Shown: positions 15,101-30,100 of the stretch, one piece after another | Layout: each line of letters opens with the position of its first letter | How positions within the stretch are numbered: the stretch's first letter is position 1 | NCBI GenBank assembly: GCA_014058105.1 | Contig: JACGCM010001927.1 | Coordinates: 992,001-1,056,000 of the forward strand | DNA from: Kingdonia uniflora | Lineage: Eukaryota; Streptophyta; Magnoliopsida; Ranunculales; Circaeasteraceae | Direction of reading: 5' to 3' | DNA: 64,000 nt | Position numbers and translations under genes: made by a program | The notes under the pieces: generated by a model | Told to the model about the DNA's origin: nothing | The model's input: only the letters and a program-made list of their open reading frames with translations | The model's database searches: none

Positions 15101-18100
15101 TTGCCTTGAAGACTTTTGGCTCAACCCACGTGTTCTCTTCTGACAGTGTCTTGCTTTTCCTTACTGACATGTGACATCACAAAAAAATAAAATAAAAGGA
15201 CAAACTGTGGTCAGTGGGTATTGTCTTGGGCTTATTATGGGGTGATAGATGGGTCTGACTTCTCTTTAACAAAAATCACTGGTCTTTGATACTTCGATGG
15301 AATGGGCTGGGCTAATTATGCAATCAATGGGGTCGTACACGCCCAAGCGTGTGCACAGTCAACTAAGTGTAATTACCTCTAATTGATGTTTGGTGTATAT
15401 GCAACCTCAGATTAAGGTTGTAGGCTAGGGCACTGCAGCTAATGACTAAAGGTCACTGGAAAGACACGACCATTTTCCACTATTGTTGTGCTTTGGTAGG
15501 GTAGACCCGAGGTCTCGGCTGAAATGCTTGATGGTGACGTTGTCGCCGGGTGATAAAACCCCTTGGCTTCACTATACCCTACCCGATTGAACCCCAACCA
15601 GGCCAACTCTTAAAGAAAGATAAACCACCCCTCACTCAAACATCACATACAAAAGCTAAAAAAAAAGTTGGCTGCACTCGAGCAAGACCTTATGGGGATC
15701 TCTTAAGTTCTAGAATCCTAGGACTTAGTCCTTCGGCTGTTGGACCCAACCGTCCTGCAGAGTCCAAATGTTGCCTAACTTGTAATGGCTGAACCTTAAA
15801 CAGGGAAAAGCTCAGGATAGTGCTCATGTCACATTCTCACTTCCAAATAGTCTCCTTGACACTGTGATGTTGCCATACGACTTTCACTTGCGGAATGATC
15901 TTGGTGCACATCACTTTTTCTTTTTGTCAAAAAATGCAAACAAGACGCCTGATGTAGGTAGTGTCATCTCAAACTTCTACTGGAGTCCAATCTAAAATCT
16001 AAATATTGAGCGAGTTAGGGTGGCAAGGCTGAACATAAAGCCACAGTTTCGATCCGTTCAGTAGTTTGAGAAGGTCTCCTGATACGGTGATTTTCTTCCC
16101 TGTTTTTCCAAATCTGATCAATCTTTTGTACAGAAGATCTCTGAAACTCATGACCCCTTTCTTAAAATTGTAGTGGCCTTCGTCAACGGTCGACATAACT
16201 CTTTTTCATGCTTTGAGCATTTAGCCACCTCCCGCCGTTCTCATTTTCTCCGATGTCTCAGCCATGTATGTAGATTTCAATACCGGATTGTCATAAGCCT
16301 TAAACTAACATGAAGTTGTGCTTGATTGCCCATATGATTTTTTCAAATGGAACCATCCCATTGCTAGATTGGTAACCAATGTTATGAGCAAATTCTACAC
16401 GTGTTAGGTAATCTACCCAATTTACTCTGTAATCTCTAGTTTTATCTTGGGCGGTCAGGGCTAACTTTTACCTCCGTAACTTTCTATAAGGGCATTTTTT
16501 TTTTTGAAGTGTGAAGTGGTAGGCAGTGAACTGCTTATAAAGTGAATTCCGTATGAAGTTTTTCAAAATTGTGGTGTGTTTGGCAGACCAAGCCAACTTC
16601 CTACTTTAACTGTACTTCACGCTTTCCTATCGTGTTTAGCAGACCAACTACCCACACACCAAAATTAGAAGCAAACTATTAAAAATGCCATTAGCGACCA
16701 TATTCCATCATAAACACAATTTGTACACCTATACACAAGTCAAATCCCTGTAACATAGATATTTTACAATAGCAACCATACAACAAATCAAAATAACAAA
16801 TCACAACGTCACAACTTCGCAATAAATCACAATAGAGAATATTATAATGTCAGATAACACTCCATAGATAACATCTAAAATAACATCCAAAATAAACTCC
16901 CAAACTGCTAGAGTACCAACATGCAGTTAAGCATGCAAAATTCAAAATGGTTTTACAAACACTTAGGAGATGAAAGAGAGAGATAAAACAAACCTACTCA
17001 TCTCTCAAAGTAGAGAGGGTGTAAAGGACAAATAGTATAACCAAATCTGTCATGCAGGAACTCCGTCCTAGTCATATCAGCCATGTCAATGAACCATGTG
17101 GTTGTGTGCCTCTCCCTACCAAAGATCTCCATAACAGTGAAGATCTTCCTCATATCAAACCCTGCAACCCCTCGCAACAGTTGCTCACGCTCACAAGATA
17201 AAGTCCTATCTAGAGTAGTCCTCGCGTTGATATCACCTCTAAGACCAATCAACTCAGTAGTGAATGTTCCAATAGTAGACTCTAGAACTAGAACAGTAGA
17301 CTTGGTTCTTTACCTCTTGGCTGTGGGCGTGGTCTTCCTGGAAGGACAACTAGCGCCTTCTGCTCCATCTGGGTCAGTGGATGGATAAATGAAATCGTAA
17401 ACAAACTCTGCCTCACTAGCGTACTGTCTCTGGCTCTGGTTCTGGGTAAGTGGTATTGTCTCTGCCTCACTAGCAAGATTTATGTTGTCCATGTCACCCA
17501 CAATGTCATTGTCATTGTCATCATCATCTACAAGTTGGCCAACATTTCGTGCCCTCTCCCCATTTGCACCATCCTCGCCCATGACATCATATAGGTCATG
17601 ATATTCAGTCAAGCATTTGCCTTGGTATACTAGTTGTTTCTTCCTAGATTGAAAAATATAGCCATTGTAAGCATCTCAAACACAATTAATAGCGATGGAT
17701 AATGACCAATCATCAATAGAAATAACTCAATACCTCAACTTGGTTCAATGCAGCCCAAACTTCTTCATCAACTACGACAGTGCAACTCACAGGATCCCAC
17801 CCAAACCCATAAGGCTCATCAGTTCCCTCATCTCACTCAGCAACTTCTTCCAAGTCTTCATCCTGCCTCATATATGTCATGTAGTAATCAATATGCCCAT
17901 CTTATCCTTCATAGTAGCCCAAACTCCGTAGTATGCTTTAGGTTTCCAACCATTGTCCGCTTTGTTTCCTGTTCCTTAAATGCATCAATAGCAACTTTGT
18001 CCATGAGCTTATTTCAGTTCACCTGAGGGGATCTACTTTCTTTTCCAGATTTCGGAAGCATGATCACTGCAAGAAATCTCAATTCTACTATTATTAACAT

Positions 18101-21100
18101 CCAATTATCAAACCCAATGTATCAAACCATCACAAATCCCAAATTCTACAATTATCAACATATAATTCTACAAGAAATCCCCATCAGAAACCCAATTTAT
18201 CAAACCATCACAAATCTAATTTATCACAGTGTATTAATAACAAACAACCCACAAATCCACAAGAACGTAGAAACCCACCGTAATTCCACAAATAACACAA
18301 TCACATGCCCACATTCAACAAACCCTAACCTCACAAAATATAGCAATTTAACCATGAAAAAAAATCAATACTACAACTACAATCCATAATCACAGTAGAG
18401 AGAGAGTGTGTGTGAGAGTTGTTACCTTAGAGAGAGAGAGGGGGTGGTTGTCGAGTATCGTTGGCGAGAGAGAGAGAAAGATGGTGGCAGTGAGAGTGGG
18501 GCGTGGCAGTGAAGAGTGGCGGGGAGTGGTGGAGTTTGGGGAGTTGTAGGTGGTGGTGGTGAGGAGTTGTAGTGTGTTGGGGAAACTTGGAGAGAGCTCG
18601 GTTTAGCGCGAGAGGAGAGTCAGTTGGGAGAGGAGAGGAGAGCTCGGGTTGTTTTGGTTTTGTTTTTTGTTTTTTATTTTTTATTTTTTATTTTTTTTTA
18701 ACTTCAAAAGAGCCAAATGATATGTTGAGGGAGGGAAAAAAGCCGAAAAAAACGTCAAAAGAGGGTGGGTACGACGATGGTGAGAAAACGTCCAAAGTCA
18801 AACTTGGGAGGCTCACTTCAAGCCAAAACAAGGAACTTCACTTCACAGGCGGGGGTGCGAAGTTAAAAGTGTGAAGATTGCCTCTAAACTTCACACTTTT
18901 GACACCTTTTTGAAAACCTCACTAATTCTTCTAACATATTGATTGCAGCCAAAAACACACTAAAGCTGGGAAGTTTACTTCTCTTTTCACCACTTCATAG
19001 GGTTGACCGAAAAACAAACAGGCCTAAGTGTCTCATCATAGTTGTGAAGTGAACCTAATATGGAAGTCTTAAGCACACCATGTCATTGCACAAAGGCTTT
19101 TTCATAAATCTCACTCAACTGTAAAGCATTATAATATAGAGTGAGCAGATTTTGTCAGTCTATCTACTCTAACCCCCTCATGGAGTTGCATCCCTGTGTT
19201 GTCTTTGGCACTCCTATGATAAAGTCCATCGGTACATCTTCCTACTTCCACTCCGGAATGAGGAGAGGTTGTAATAACTCAATTGGCCTCTAATATCCCC
19301 GCCTTCACTTGTTGGCATGCCAAACACTTGGCCACAAATCTGGCGATATCCTCTTTATGTGCCGATGTTGCGATACATCTTATCTGGTTACTGCACTCAT
19401 CATTTCCCATTTTTCCTCTTTCCTATTTCTATTTGATAATAACAGTAACTAAAATGAAACTTAAGGTTTTAAGCATGTTATACAGAATTAATATAAGTTT
19501 TGTTTTGTTTTGAAGTGCCCTTGAAGATTCTTCCCCCGATGAAGCTATTCGGATGTACGTTGATGCTTGTGCCATTCTTGAAGAGGATGAGAAGGATCAG
19601 ATGGCCTTTGATTTATATCGTGCAGCCACAAGTGTTTATCTTAAGCTTGAAAGGTACAATATTAAACACGTATTTGCTTGTATTTACTATTTACCAGATA
19701 ATGGTGTCAATAGCTAATGGCATGCGTTTGCCTCCATATACGTAAAAGCTTCTCAAAAAGGCCTATCTTTTCGGTTATAGGTAGTATGGATTAATGTAAA
19801 AGCGAAACATATCTCTGTTTGCTTTATTGTATGTGATTGAAAGGAGTGGGACGTGACATTCTAATGTAGCTCTATGTTATAATTCATATTTTGTTGTGTA
19901 TTTGAATTGTGAATAAGGGGGGGGGGGGGGGGGGGGGGTAACTTGGAAACCAGTTTCTATGAACTTTTTCCCTTTTAGTGTTTGTTAGTAAATACGATAA
20001 TATTACAAGCTTAATCCTCAACTATTAACAAACATAGCAAAAGAAGATATTTATTTTTATAATAAGAGCATTTCTTGTGAGCTCTGGTGATACTACTCTT
20101 GCTATTACCGACAAAAGATTTCACTGTTTCTTTCGATGTTTCAATCTGTCGGTGAAATTTCATTTTCCTCTGGCAAGATTTAGATAACAATTAGGCCAGC
20201 TAAAGCAAGTTTTGAGGCAGAGCCCAATCAGCTTTATCAAGGTTCCTTCAAGGTCCGACGTCATTCGGGCAGGCTCGAGAGGTTGTGGAGAAGAAGGGAT
20301 AGGGAGGCAAGAGGGCTAGATTTTTTTTTATTGTCTTGGCTAAACAGTCTATTTTTTCTTTATGATATTGGAAATTACACCTATACGGAGAGTTTTGCTG
20401 TCTTCTTCTGTAATCACCTACGTGGGGTGTTGGTGGTGTTGATTTCGTCATTTTCGGAGAAATCTCTGTTTTTTGCTCCCAATGCTATAGTAATTTTGTT
20501 TAGTATTATTATTGTAGCTGTGTATGTTGAATATATATTTCAATTTAGTAGTTCTTCTTTGGGTTTAAGCTATCATATATATTGGGAATTTCCATTTTGA
20601 TATTACGATGCTTTCTCCTCATACTCTTTAAGTTGATTTTTCCCTAGTTAATTGTTTCTCTTCCTTCTCCATGTATTTCTTTTTTATTTGGTTGATTCTT
20701 TGTACCTTCTGATACTAATATGAGTACCCTAGGATCATAGCATGCTCTTGCTTATGCTTAGAAAAGTGTTATACACACATTTTTATTTTTTCCCTATCTG
20801 CTAACATATTGATGTGACACTTATCGGGTTTCATATATTGCAGGTATAATGATGCTGCCACTTTTATATTGAGATGGGGTTTGGCAGCAGATAAGTGTGG
20901 GGCTATCAATAGTCAGTGCATGGTATAGAGTTTATTTCCGTATGAATATTTAATGTGTATATTGCAGTTCGACCCATTAAAGACGTTACTTGTTGCAATA
21001 CCGACTTGACAATAATTTTTTTCAGAAGTAAATTTACATTAACCTCACCGTGAAAACTGTCTAGTTAAGATGAAGTTATGATTACAAGAAGCTGTTTAAA

Positions 21101-24100
21101 ATTTTAAAGAAGGGAAGAGTGGATTAACCTAAACATCAAGTGGTAAAATGGGAAAATTCTTGTTCAAATAAATCAGATCTAAAAGATGTCAAAGATTGAG
21201 TGACAGAAAAGATAAAGAAAAACTTGAGGAGAATGGTTGGGACATATTAGACTTTTATTTATAAAAGGGGCAAGGATATAACTGTCTGTAATTACAGCCA
21301 TCCACAAACTGGAATAAATGAGTAAGGATATACTGCCTGTACTTACAATCGTCGATACACTGAAATATATATGAAATACCTTATAAAGCTAAAAATATAT
21401 CAGTTATGTAGTGGTCTCTTGATGTTGTAGGAGGAATGTAAAGAGAGAATATTTCACAGCAAAATCAACCATTTGATGTGTTAGGGCTAAGGGGGTGGTT
21501 CTCCACCGTTACACGGCTTGGTGGGCTCCCCCTAAAGCTGCCTGTGAGCGGCACACTCTCTTCTTTCTTCTAGAGAATTCCTTTATTTTAATTATGTTTA
21601 TTTCTTTTATTTAATATTTTGTATTAGGTTTCTATTTCGATTAAGTTTCCAACCGAGTCACCTTTCTCTATAAAAGAAGAGTTCGTTTCGGTTATTTTCT
21701 TAGGGTTGGTTTTAATAGAAATTGTTTCGAGGAGTTATTTGTCACAAGAGGTGGGAGTTGAAGTGTTCAATGCTAGTGCCTTCCCTGTAGAGCTTTGTGA
21801 TTTTATTAGGGGTTAAGTTATAGGGGTGATCAGGTAGCTGTTGTAGAGCTTTGTTTTTTTAGGGGGTTATGGTAGCAGTATTTATTTAGGTTAGCCTGTC
21901 TTCTTTTTTTGCTTTCTTGGGGGTGTGCTTTTGGGTTGTGAAAGCAGCCTCCCCCCACCGTTGTACATTCTTTTAGTCTGTTATTTGAGCAGGGGGTCTG
22001 CCTTTCAACCCCAGCTTACCCTTCAAAAAAATAAAATCTTGATTTGAGTGTTTTAGATTCAATAATAAAGAGAGTTTTTTTTAATTTCATTTGAGTGTGT
22101 TTTATTCAAATCTCTTAATTACGAAATGATCTTTTGCTTCCATGGATCTTTCGTACCAAATTTGGTTTGAAGAGCAAAGTAAGATTCTTGGGAAAAAAAA
22201 ATCTTTTGTTACGATAAGGAACGTTGCGCAATTCATAGCAATTCTATACCAAGGGCGTCAAATTTTGGAAAATCTCGTGAAAATCGAGGCCAAATCAAGA
22301 GGGTATTTTTCAATGAAGAAGAGGAAGATGAGTTTGAAATTTCGTCAAACCGTCAACAACAAGAATACTACTACCATGATTCGTATGACAAAGATGATGG
22401 ATGATATGTGGCTTGAAGAAATGGCCAATCAACGACAAGGCTACTACGAATCCAAGTTTGTAATCGGCGCCACACCAGCTAAAAACATGACACCATTGAC
22501 GATGCCAAAACCCATGATCGCGGCAACCCCCAGGCTTTCAATGATGTCAGCCCAACACTTTGTGATGTCTGTTCCGAACCTAGTGACATCAACTGCAGTA
22601 ATCCAGGCTCTTCTCGACATTGAAACCTATTCCAAGGTGAACCAGGCCATTTACAAACCGAGCTGGCGAGATCCTGATTTAGTCCCAACCCACCCCAGCG
22701 CTGCCTCATTCGGCGTTGGCCATACCACCAGGTCGAACGATTGTCTCGGCCACTCCTCCCCGTTAAACTACATTACGATCCCGGCAGACCTTGCCAACAA
22801 TACAGTGACATTGGTAACGTGCAATTCGGAGGTAACCCTCTCAAAAGCGATACAACAAAACATTATAACACCGATCAACATCAAAACTCCGATGAACTCG
22901 TCGGTAATCCAACCTTCTTCGACATCAGGCCTCCAGCAAGAACCCCTGCAAAAACCCTCCGAACAAAAAGTTTTCCAAAAACCCAAACTCAAAACTACGA
23001 TTTTTTCCTTCCACTCTTCATTGGAGGATAAATTCATTTGGAATTTTCCAAGCGACGAAGAAATCAATAGCAGAAAAGAAGATGAAGAAGAAATTACAGA
23101 AGGCATGAAGACTCAATCGCCATGGGAGTTCTCTTCTTACACCGAATCAGCCGCAGAAGAACATGCGCGTCCAAGCACAACTTCCATTGATGTGAGGATC
23201 TCGAGAATTCGAATAAAATCCCTACTCACAATGATATGTAAAATTCTTAAACTGCTGTGGCATGCAATGCTGCCAATGTTTCATGGCATGCTGAGGGGCA
23301 TGCCCTAATCACCCCATTAGTGGGCACTGCAAATGGGAGAAACTACTTGATGGCTATCATGTTCTGTATACATATGGATTTGGCTGAGCAAGGAGGGTGT
23401 GGTGCAATCTTGAGAGAGCAGACTGGGGAACCAGTAGTGGCTTGGGCAGAAAGAGTTCTGAGACAAACCATTACAATTCATAAGGTCCAAGCTCTGATTA
23501 GGGGCCTGCAAATGCCAGCTAAGAGAGGAGTAGCTATGCATATACTGTGACTCGTAAACTATTATTGTTCTGATAAACACGAGGAATGAAGACATACCTT
23601 GGAAAGTTAGCAAATTAGTTAGAGAGATACTTCTTGAACTGTGGAAACTAGACCACTATGTAATCAAACATCTCTACAGGGAATGTAATGGTGCTGTTGA
23701 TTCTCTAGCTAGCCTATTGCAAATGCTAGGTGGGATGTAGATCAAGCTTGAAGATTTCACTGAGGAGTTGAGAAAGATTGTTCTGTTCCTGGGAAAGATT
23801 ATATTGGAATCACCTAGTTTTTCTTTCTTCTGCTTTGTAAACAGGTTTTTATTTACTCTTATACTTCGCCTAGCTTTTCTAGCTAGCCTCCCTGTAATGG
23901 AATGGACTGAGCTACCAGCTAGGAGCAAGTCTTTCATATTCCCTGGTGGTCCTGGAGATTTTCTCCAAACATTGTGTATTTTTTTTTTCCTTTTTAGGTA
24001 TATATATTTTAGGGGGTATCCCCAGCTTGCTTGCCTAAAAATTAAATAAAATAATCACCCATTATAACTATAAATAAAACCACTTCTAAAAAATTCCCAG

Positions 24101-27100
24101 CTTCTCTATATTTCAAACCCATATCCTCCCCACTACAATACCCAACCTAGCAGCACCTCGGACCACCTACGACCGGCCAGAACTCTGAAGGTCTACGGTC
24201 CACCACCACCGACGGAACCCCGCAAAACCAACCTATATTAGGAGCGAAACCGACAAAGCTTACGACTACCATTTTCCCTCTCTCGTACAAACATCACAAA
24301 ATCTTTTACACTCTCATACCTTACTCCATACGTGGAACCGTCAATGTGAGTGCGTTCAGGGCCGTTCATGATGGGCGTGGGGAAAATAATTGTATTTTTT
24401 TTCGATCAGAGTGGGGAAAACTCCCGATATTTGATTCCCTATGGGAGGATCATACGATCTTTATCGTAAGCGAGGCACTCTGTTTTTGTGGAATCCCGAC
24501 AGCCATACGCAGAAAAATATGGACACGACAAAGGTATTCCTATTACTAAACACATTCAATGGTACGACAACTACCGTGGGAGGATTCAAAGCTTGAAAAA
24601 TATGGCCATAATTCGGGAAGTTTCTTTAGTGTTCTATTTTTTCGATGCTTAATCCTTTTTTAAAATTTGTGGAAGATTTTTTCTTAGAGGGGAAGAATTG
24701 ATGTGTGACGGGTAAAGGGTTGGATGCCCACTGTTACACGGCTTGGCGAGTCCCCCTAAAGTCGCATGTGAGAGACACTCTTTTCTTTCTTCTGGATAAT
24801 TCCTTTATTTTAATTATGTTTATTTCTTTTATTTAGTATTTATTTTCCTACACATATTAGGTTTCTATTTCCATTAAGTTTCCAATTGTGATGCGTCTTT
24901 TTTTCTTTATAAAAGAAGAGCTCCTTTAGGTTATTTTTTTAGGTTGTTTTTAGTAGAAAGGGTTTCTAGGAGTTATACAAAGTTTTGGGGAAGCTATAAA
25001 CCCTATATCTTTAGATCTTAGTTTGAGCATTCTAGATTCAATAATAAAGAGGGGTTTTCTAGTTTCAATTGAGTGTGTTTTATTAATATTCCTTCATTAC
25101 GAAACGATATTTTGCTTCTGCAGATCGTTTGTATCACCATTGATGCTTTGATTCTGGAGGTGTGAAAACCTCGTAACTGGAGTTGGTCGAGAATTTTGTG
25201 CTATTGGAAAAACTTTCTGTTTGAGCTGGGAGATTGACAAGAGCGCAGCATTTTGCAGCTTACTGAACCCAATCTGTGGACTGTTTAAGAGGGATATAGT
25301 CGTAAATTGGATATTCCTGTGAGATCTGTATGTGCAGTTGGTGCCACCTAGAATTGGCTACTCAGATGTATGTTTCATGCTTTTCTTAGTTCAGTTGGCT
25401 TGGTGGATTATCCTTTCAAAGTTCCTTTTTTTTTATGGTGTTGGGTGTTTCAAGAAGACAACTTGAGACATAGAGGTATTTAGAAGTTTGGATCCAATCA
25501 AGAAAGAGAAGAAGTTGAAGAGAAAGGAGGACCAAAGGTTTTAGAGAACCACTCACAAGTGAGAGATCTTGGGGGGGGGGGGGGGGGGGGAGGTATATAT
25601 TCATGCTTAATTAGCACATCAAGGCTACAGGCAAAGTAAATAAATCATGTTGAAAGATGTCGCTACCCCTTCACAGATTTTAATGATCTAATAATAAATG
25701 AACACGTGATCATACTCCACTACTTCTCTTCCTGTTTCCCCGTATTTGCCTACTATTTTTGTAGTTTTTATTTCGTTTTAGGCATTATACTGGGGTCGCT
25801 AGTTGAATTAACCACGACTGTTTTTACATCCTTCAATATTCCCCATGAAATTTAGTTTGGTCTAACCTTGATTAAGAGAAATATTCATATGTATTACTTA
25901 AGAGTGTTTTTTTTTTTTTTTCTGTTATTCATGCAGGCATATCTTAGTGCAGTTATAGTTTATCTTTATGCACATGAGGTGAAACAAGCAGAGAAGTGTT
26001 GCAACGACTGTTCTCAGTAAGTCCTGTTCTTCAAAAGTGCTTTTAATTTATTTGATCTTAATAACCTTCTTTTTTATTGAGCATAATCAGATTATTAGGT
26101 ATTAAAAACTATGCATACCCTTGTTCATTCCCTGCCAAACTCTTATTTGTTGACATTCTGACAACATTTCCCGAAGCTGGAAAGTTACAGTATTAAGATT
26201 TTTTATTTATTTTTTGGTTAAGTATAAGCTCTATTGATAGAAGGAACGTCTCTCCAAACACCCCGATCAATATTGATTGGATAAAAGAAATTACAAAACA
26301 GCAAGAGGACATGAAGCCTTGCTCCCAGGAATACAAGCTTAAGTCTTGATAAACTCTCACCTTAAGCTTTATCCGAAGACAGAAAATGCCTAAGCAGATG
26401 ATAGAGATTACTCAAGCAATCCAAAATTTCTGAAATTCCATCTGCCCCTTGGTTAGCACAAAAATCAGCAGCATTATTTCCTTCTCTCAGAGTGTGTTCT
26501 ATCCCAAATTTCATCTCTCTTTGTAATCCCATAGATTGGATAAAGTCCAAGTTATATCTGCTATTTTTTTTTCTCTCTTGAAACTCGAGGATCACCGGGT
26601 TCATTGTTTGGCACCACCCTTCCAACTACTTCCCTAGGGCCCTTTACAAAGCCCACACTCTGCACGCGCCGTTTAAGTCAAAATATAACTCTTGGTGGGT
26701 GACCCTCGGTGGGGGTGATTCGATCCCAGAAGCTTTGCTTCATGAGATGCTGCCCTAACCGTTGTACCAGTGCCTGTTGGTTAGTATCTGCTCTTGTTTG
26801 ACTCCATAACACTATAACCTTTGCATCTATTTCCACCTTCACTGGGTAAAGCATCCTCTGTTTGCATAACCTGAAACCAATAACCAAAGCCATGACTTCA
26901 GCGTAAATATTAGTCCCTAGTCTCAACCAAGCAGGAAAGCCAAGTACAAAAGAGTCTTGATGATCTCTAAACACTCCATCTGTGTTCTGTTTATACAACC
27001 CCCTAGAGGGAGGCCTTCATAGAACGAATCTTGGTCTTTTTGTTGTAGCCTTCATAGTATGTAAATCTATTGCCTGAATAGCTAGTCTATCCTGAAAACT

Positions 27101-30100
27101 TGCATCAATCCTGAAAAATACATAAGGTTATACTTCCCGACCCGTGGCATAGCAACCAGTGCACCTGAGGCCAACGACGTCCTCTCGTATGTCGGGGTTT
27201 CCCGCAGTTCTCCCTTGAACGCCTACCCTCATCGAGCCTCTTCTGGGCGACTGTTGGACAAAGAAAGTCTGTGAAATCCACCCAACCGATTTCGTGATAG
27301 CTCCTGCTGTGCTTTGATTCAGCCTTTACTCATACCACTATACCACCAGGCGCCTTGGCTACAAGATAGTAAAAGAGGATCAGTCCGGTTCAGATTGTAG
27401 AAATAGATTAGAGAGAGAAAAATATTATTATTGAATTTATTATTTAGGTTACATCATACCCTCTATATATAGGAGAGAGATAGTAAACTACTTCTATGAA
27501 TAACCAATGTGGAACTAAAATAACATTAAATAGTCTTGCTAATACTCCCCCTCAAGTTGGAGCTCGAATATCGCACATGCCCAGCTTGGACAAAACATCT
27601 AATAATAATCTGCTACTAACGGCTTTCGTGAGAAAATCTGCAAGTTGTTGCGAAGTAGAAACATAGAGAGTCTGAATCTGTCCAAATTTAAGCTTCTCGT
27701 GCAGAAAGTACCGATCAACTTCAATATGCCTGGCACAATCATGTTGCACCAGATTAGCCAAAACGCTAATAGCAGATTTGTTGTCACAATAGAGCGTCAT
27801 AGGAAGAGAGACCGATATCCGAAGCTCTTGTAGAAGACGCTTAAGCCATATTAACTCACAAACACCTTGAGCCATGGCCCTATACTCGGCTTCTGCACTG
27901 GACCTGAAAACAACATCTTGTTTCTTACTCCGCCATGTAACCAAATTACCACCAATAGTGGTACAATACCCAGAAGTAGAGCAACGATCGGATAATAAAC
28001 TTGCATAGTCAGCATTAGTCCAAACCTCAACTCGAGAATGACCATGATCTCGAAATAAAACGCCACGACCAGGACACCCCTTGAGATACCGAAGAACACG
28101 AATAGTTGCCTGGAGATGACGTGTCTTGTGCATAAACTGACTAAGAACTCCAACCGCATATGCAATATCAGGACGGGTAAGAGAAAGATAAATAGAGGGG
28201 CTTCCCAAGAAGCCGCTGGTACTGCCCAATGTCCCCCAATAACTCCCCCTCAAAGTCTGCCAGGTGATGATTCAGTTTTAGAGGTGTATCAGCACGACGA
28301 CACGCAAGCTGTCCTGAAGCAGAGAGAAGATCAAGAATGTACTTTCTCTGAGAGATGAAAATACCGAAACTAGAACGTGCAACTTCAATCCCAAGGAAAT
28401 AATGCAAGGGACCGAGATCCTTCACCTGAAAGCGGGTACAGAGGTAAGATTTTAGGTCACTAATACCCTGAATATCATCTCCTGTAATAATAATATCGTC
28501 AACATAGACAAGCAATGCAACAATCTTCCTACCAAAATGTCGAAGAAATAAAGTATGGTCAACACTGCTTGGAACATAACCAAAGTCAATCATAGCGGTA
28601 CCAAATGTATCAGCCCAAGTACGAGGAGACTGCTTAAGCCTATAGATGGACTTTTTTAGCTTACATACCAAGCCAGAAGCAGAAGCGGGACGAAAACCTG
28701 GAGGTGGAGACATATAAACCTCTTCCTGCAATATTTCATTCAGAAAGACATTCTTCACATCCTTCTAGAAAATGGGCCAAGATTTCGACGCAGCAATAGA
28801 AAAGATGACTCGAATAGTATTCATCTTGGCCACAGGAGCAAACGTCTTCTGATAATCAACACCATCATCAGTAGTAACTGCTATAGAAGCGGTAGGAGAA
28901 GGCTCAATACCTGATAAAGGTGAATCGATGGTAGGTGGCAAACCTGGAGCTACAGAGGATGCTTGGCAGTCTGGTATAGGAGGCTGACGTCCTGGATGTC
29001 GTCGAGTATAAACCTGTAAAGGACGTGAAACTGAAGGTGAAACTAAAGGTGGGATTGCAAACTCACACAGAACACTCAACAAAAGTGGATCTGAAGGAGG
29101 AGAAGATAAATCTTCTAAAGGAAGGGGACGAACTGGAAAACACTCCCCCTGAGAGAGAAAACCGCCCGTAAAGAACGGAGCATGTTCAAAGAAAGTAACG
29201 TCCATAGAGGTGAAATAACGATGGGATGAGGGATGAAAACACCTATAATCCTTCTGAGCATGAGAGTAACCCAGGAATACGCATTTCAAGGCACGCGGAT
29301 CTAGTTTAGAGGCTGACTCAGTGACTTGGACGAAACATACACACCCAAAAACACGAGGTGGAATCTGAAAAACATAACGATCAAGATAAAGAATTGAATA
29401 CGGGGTGTGAAAACCAAGAACTCGAGACGGAGACCAGTTGATAAGAAACACCGCCCTAAGAACAGCGTCAGACGAAAAACGCGAGGGGACATTCATGCCA
29501 ATTGACATAGCACGAGCACGAGCAAGATCAAGAATATGACGATTTTTCCTTTCCGATTTACCATTTTGTTGCGGAGTTTTTGTATTAGAGGTTTGATGCT
29601 CAATGCCAGTGACATTGCAGAATTTGCGAAGACCTTGGGACATAAATTCCCCACCTTGATTGGACTGAAAAACTTTAATAGTTTTCCCAAACTGAGTACG
29701 AACCATTGCGATGAATGTCTGGAAAATAGAGGAGACCTCATCTTTGGATTTCATCAAATAAACCCAAATACACCTTGAAAAATTGTCAATGAATAACACA
29801 AAATAACGAAATCCTAAACTAGAGGTAACTGGGCAGGACCCCAAACATTCCAATGCACAATATCAAAACAAGAAGAAGTTTTATTAATACTCAACGGATA
29901 CGTGCTACAACGATGTTTAACTAGTTCACACGTCTCACAAGACAAGTCAGTCATGGATACTTTAGAAAAGAAAGACGGAAACAAATAACGTAGATACTCA
30001 AAGGAAATATGACCTAAGCGGTGATGCCAACGTAGCACCCGCTTTATATTTTTCACTACTAGACATAGATTTTAACTGGAGAGCTTGAGGAGAAATAGAA

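Larger units (their letters stand above)
15860..19400 (-). mobile_element. Gypsy integrase remnant, split by the 16490-19024 element
   Basis: On the - strand 19380-19025 reads, across frameshifts, FVAKCLACQQVKA (end of the integrase zinc finger), then LLQPLLIPEWKWEDVPMDF and VDRLTKSAH, the classic Gypsy integrase core. Continuing at 16489 downward it reads VNWVDYLTRVEFAHNIGYQSS and later RFGKTGKK, the distal core and the post-integrase region. The two halves join exactly across the inserted element. Many stops; dead. Confidence 0.8.
21474..25136 (+). mobile_element. LTR retrotransposon with TSD CCATT in gamma-SNAP intron 6
   Basis: 5' LTR 21474-22158 and 3' LTR 24699-25136 both begin TGATGTGT and share long stretches such as ATTCCTTTATTTTAATTATG and TATAAAAGAAGAG (a TATA box at 21669 and 24908). 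CCATT flanks both sides (21469-21473 and 25137-25141). A purine tract TTAGAGGGGAAGAAT precedes the 3' LTR. The 5' LTR is about 250 bp longer because of a LINE-tail insertion. The interior lacks recognisable pol. The LTRs have diverged visibly, so the insertion is old. Confidence 0.85.

Noticed and set aside
17695..18389. Several 80-110 codon ORFs on the + strand
   Set aside because: Low-complexity Asn/Thr/Ile-rich or antisense to the Myb/SANT-like remnant; no family resemblance.
27010..27390. Possible host exon between the LINE tail and the Copia LTR
   Set aside because: GC-richer than its surroundings, but no open frame or known motif was found in six frames.
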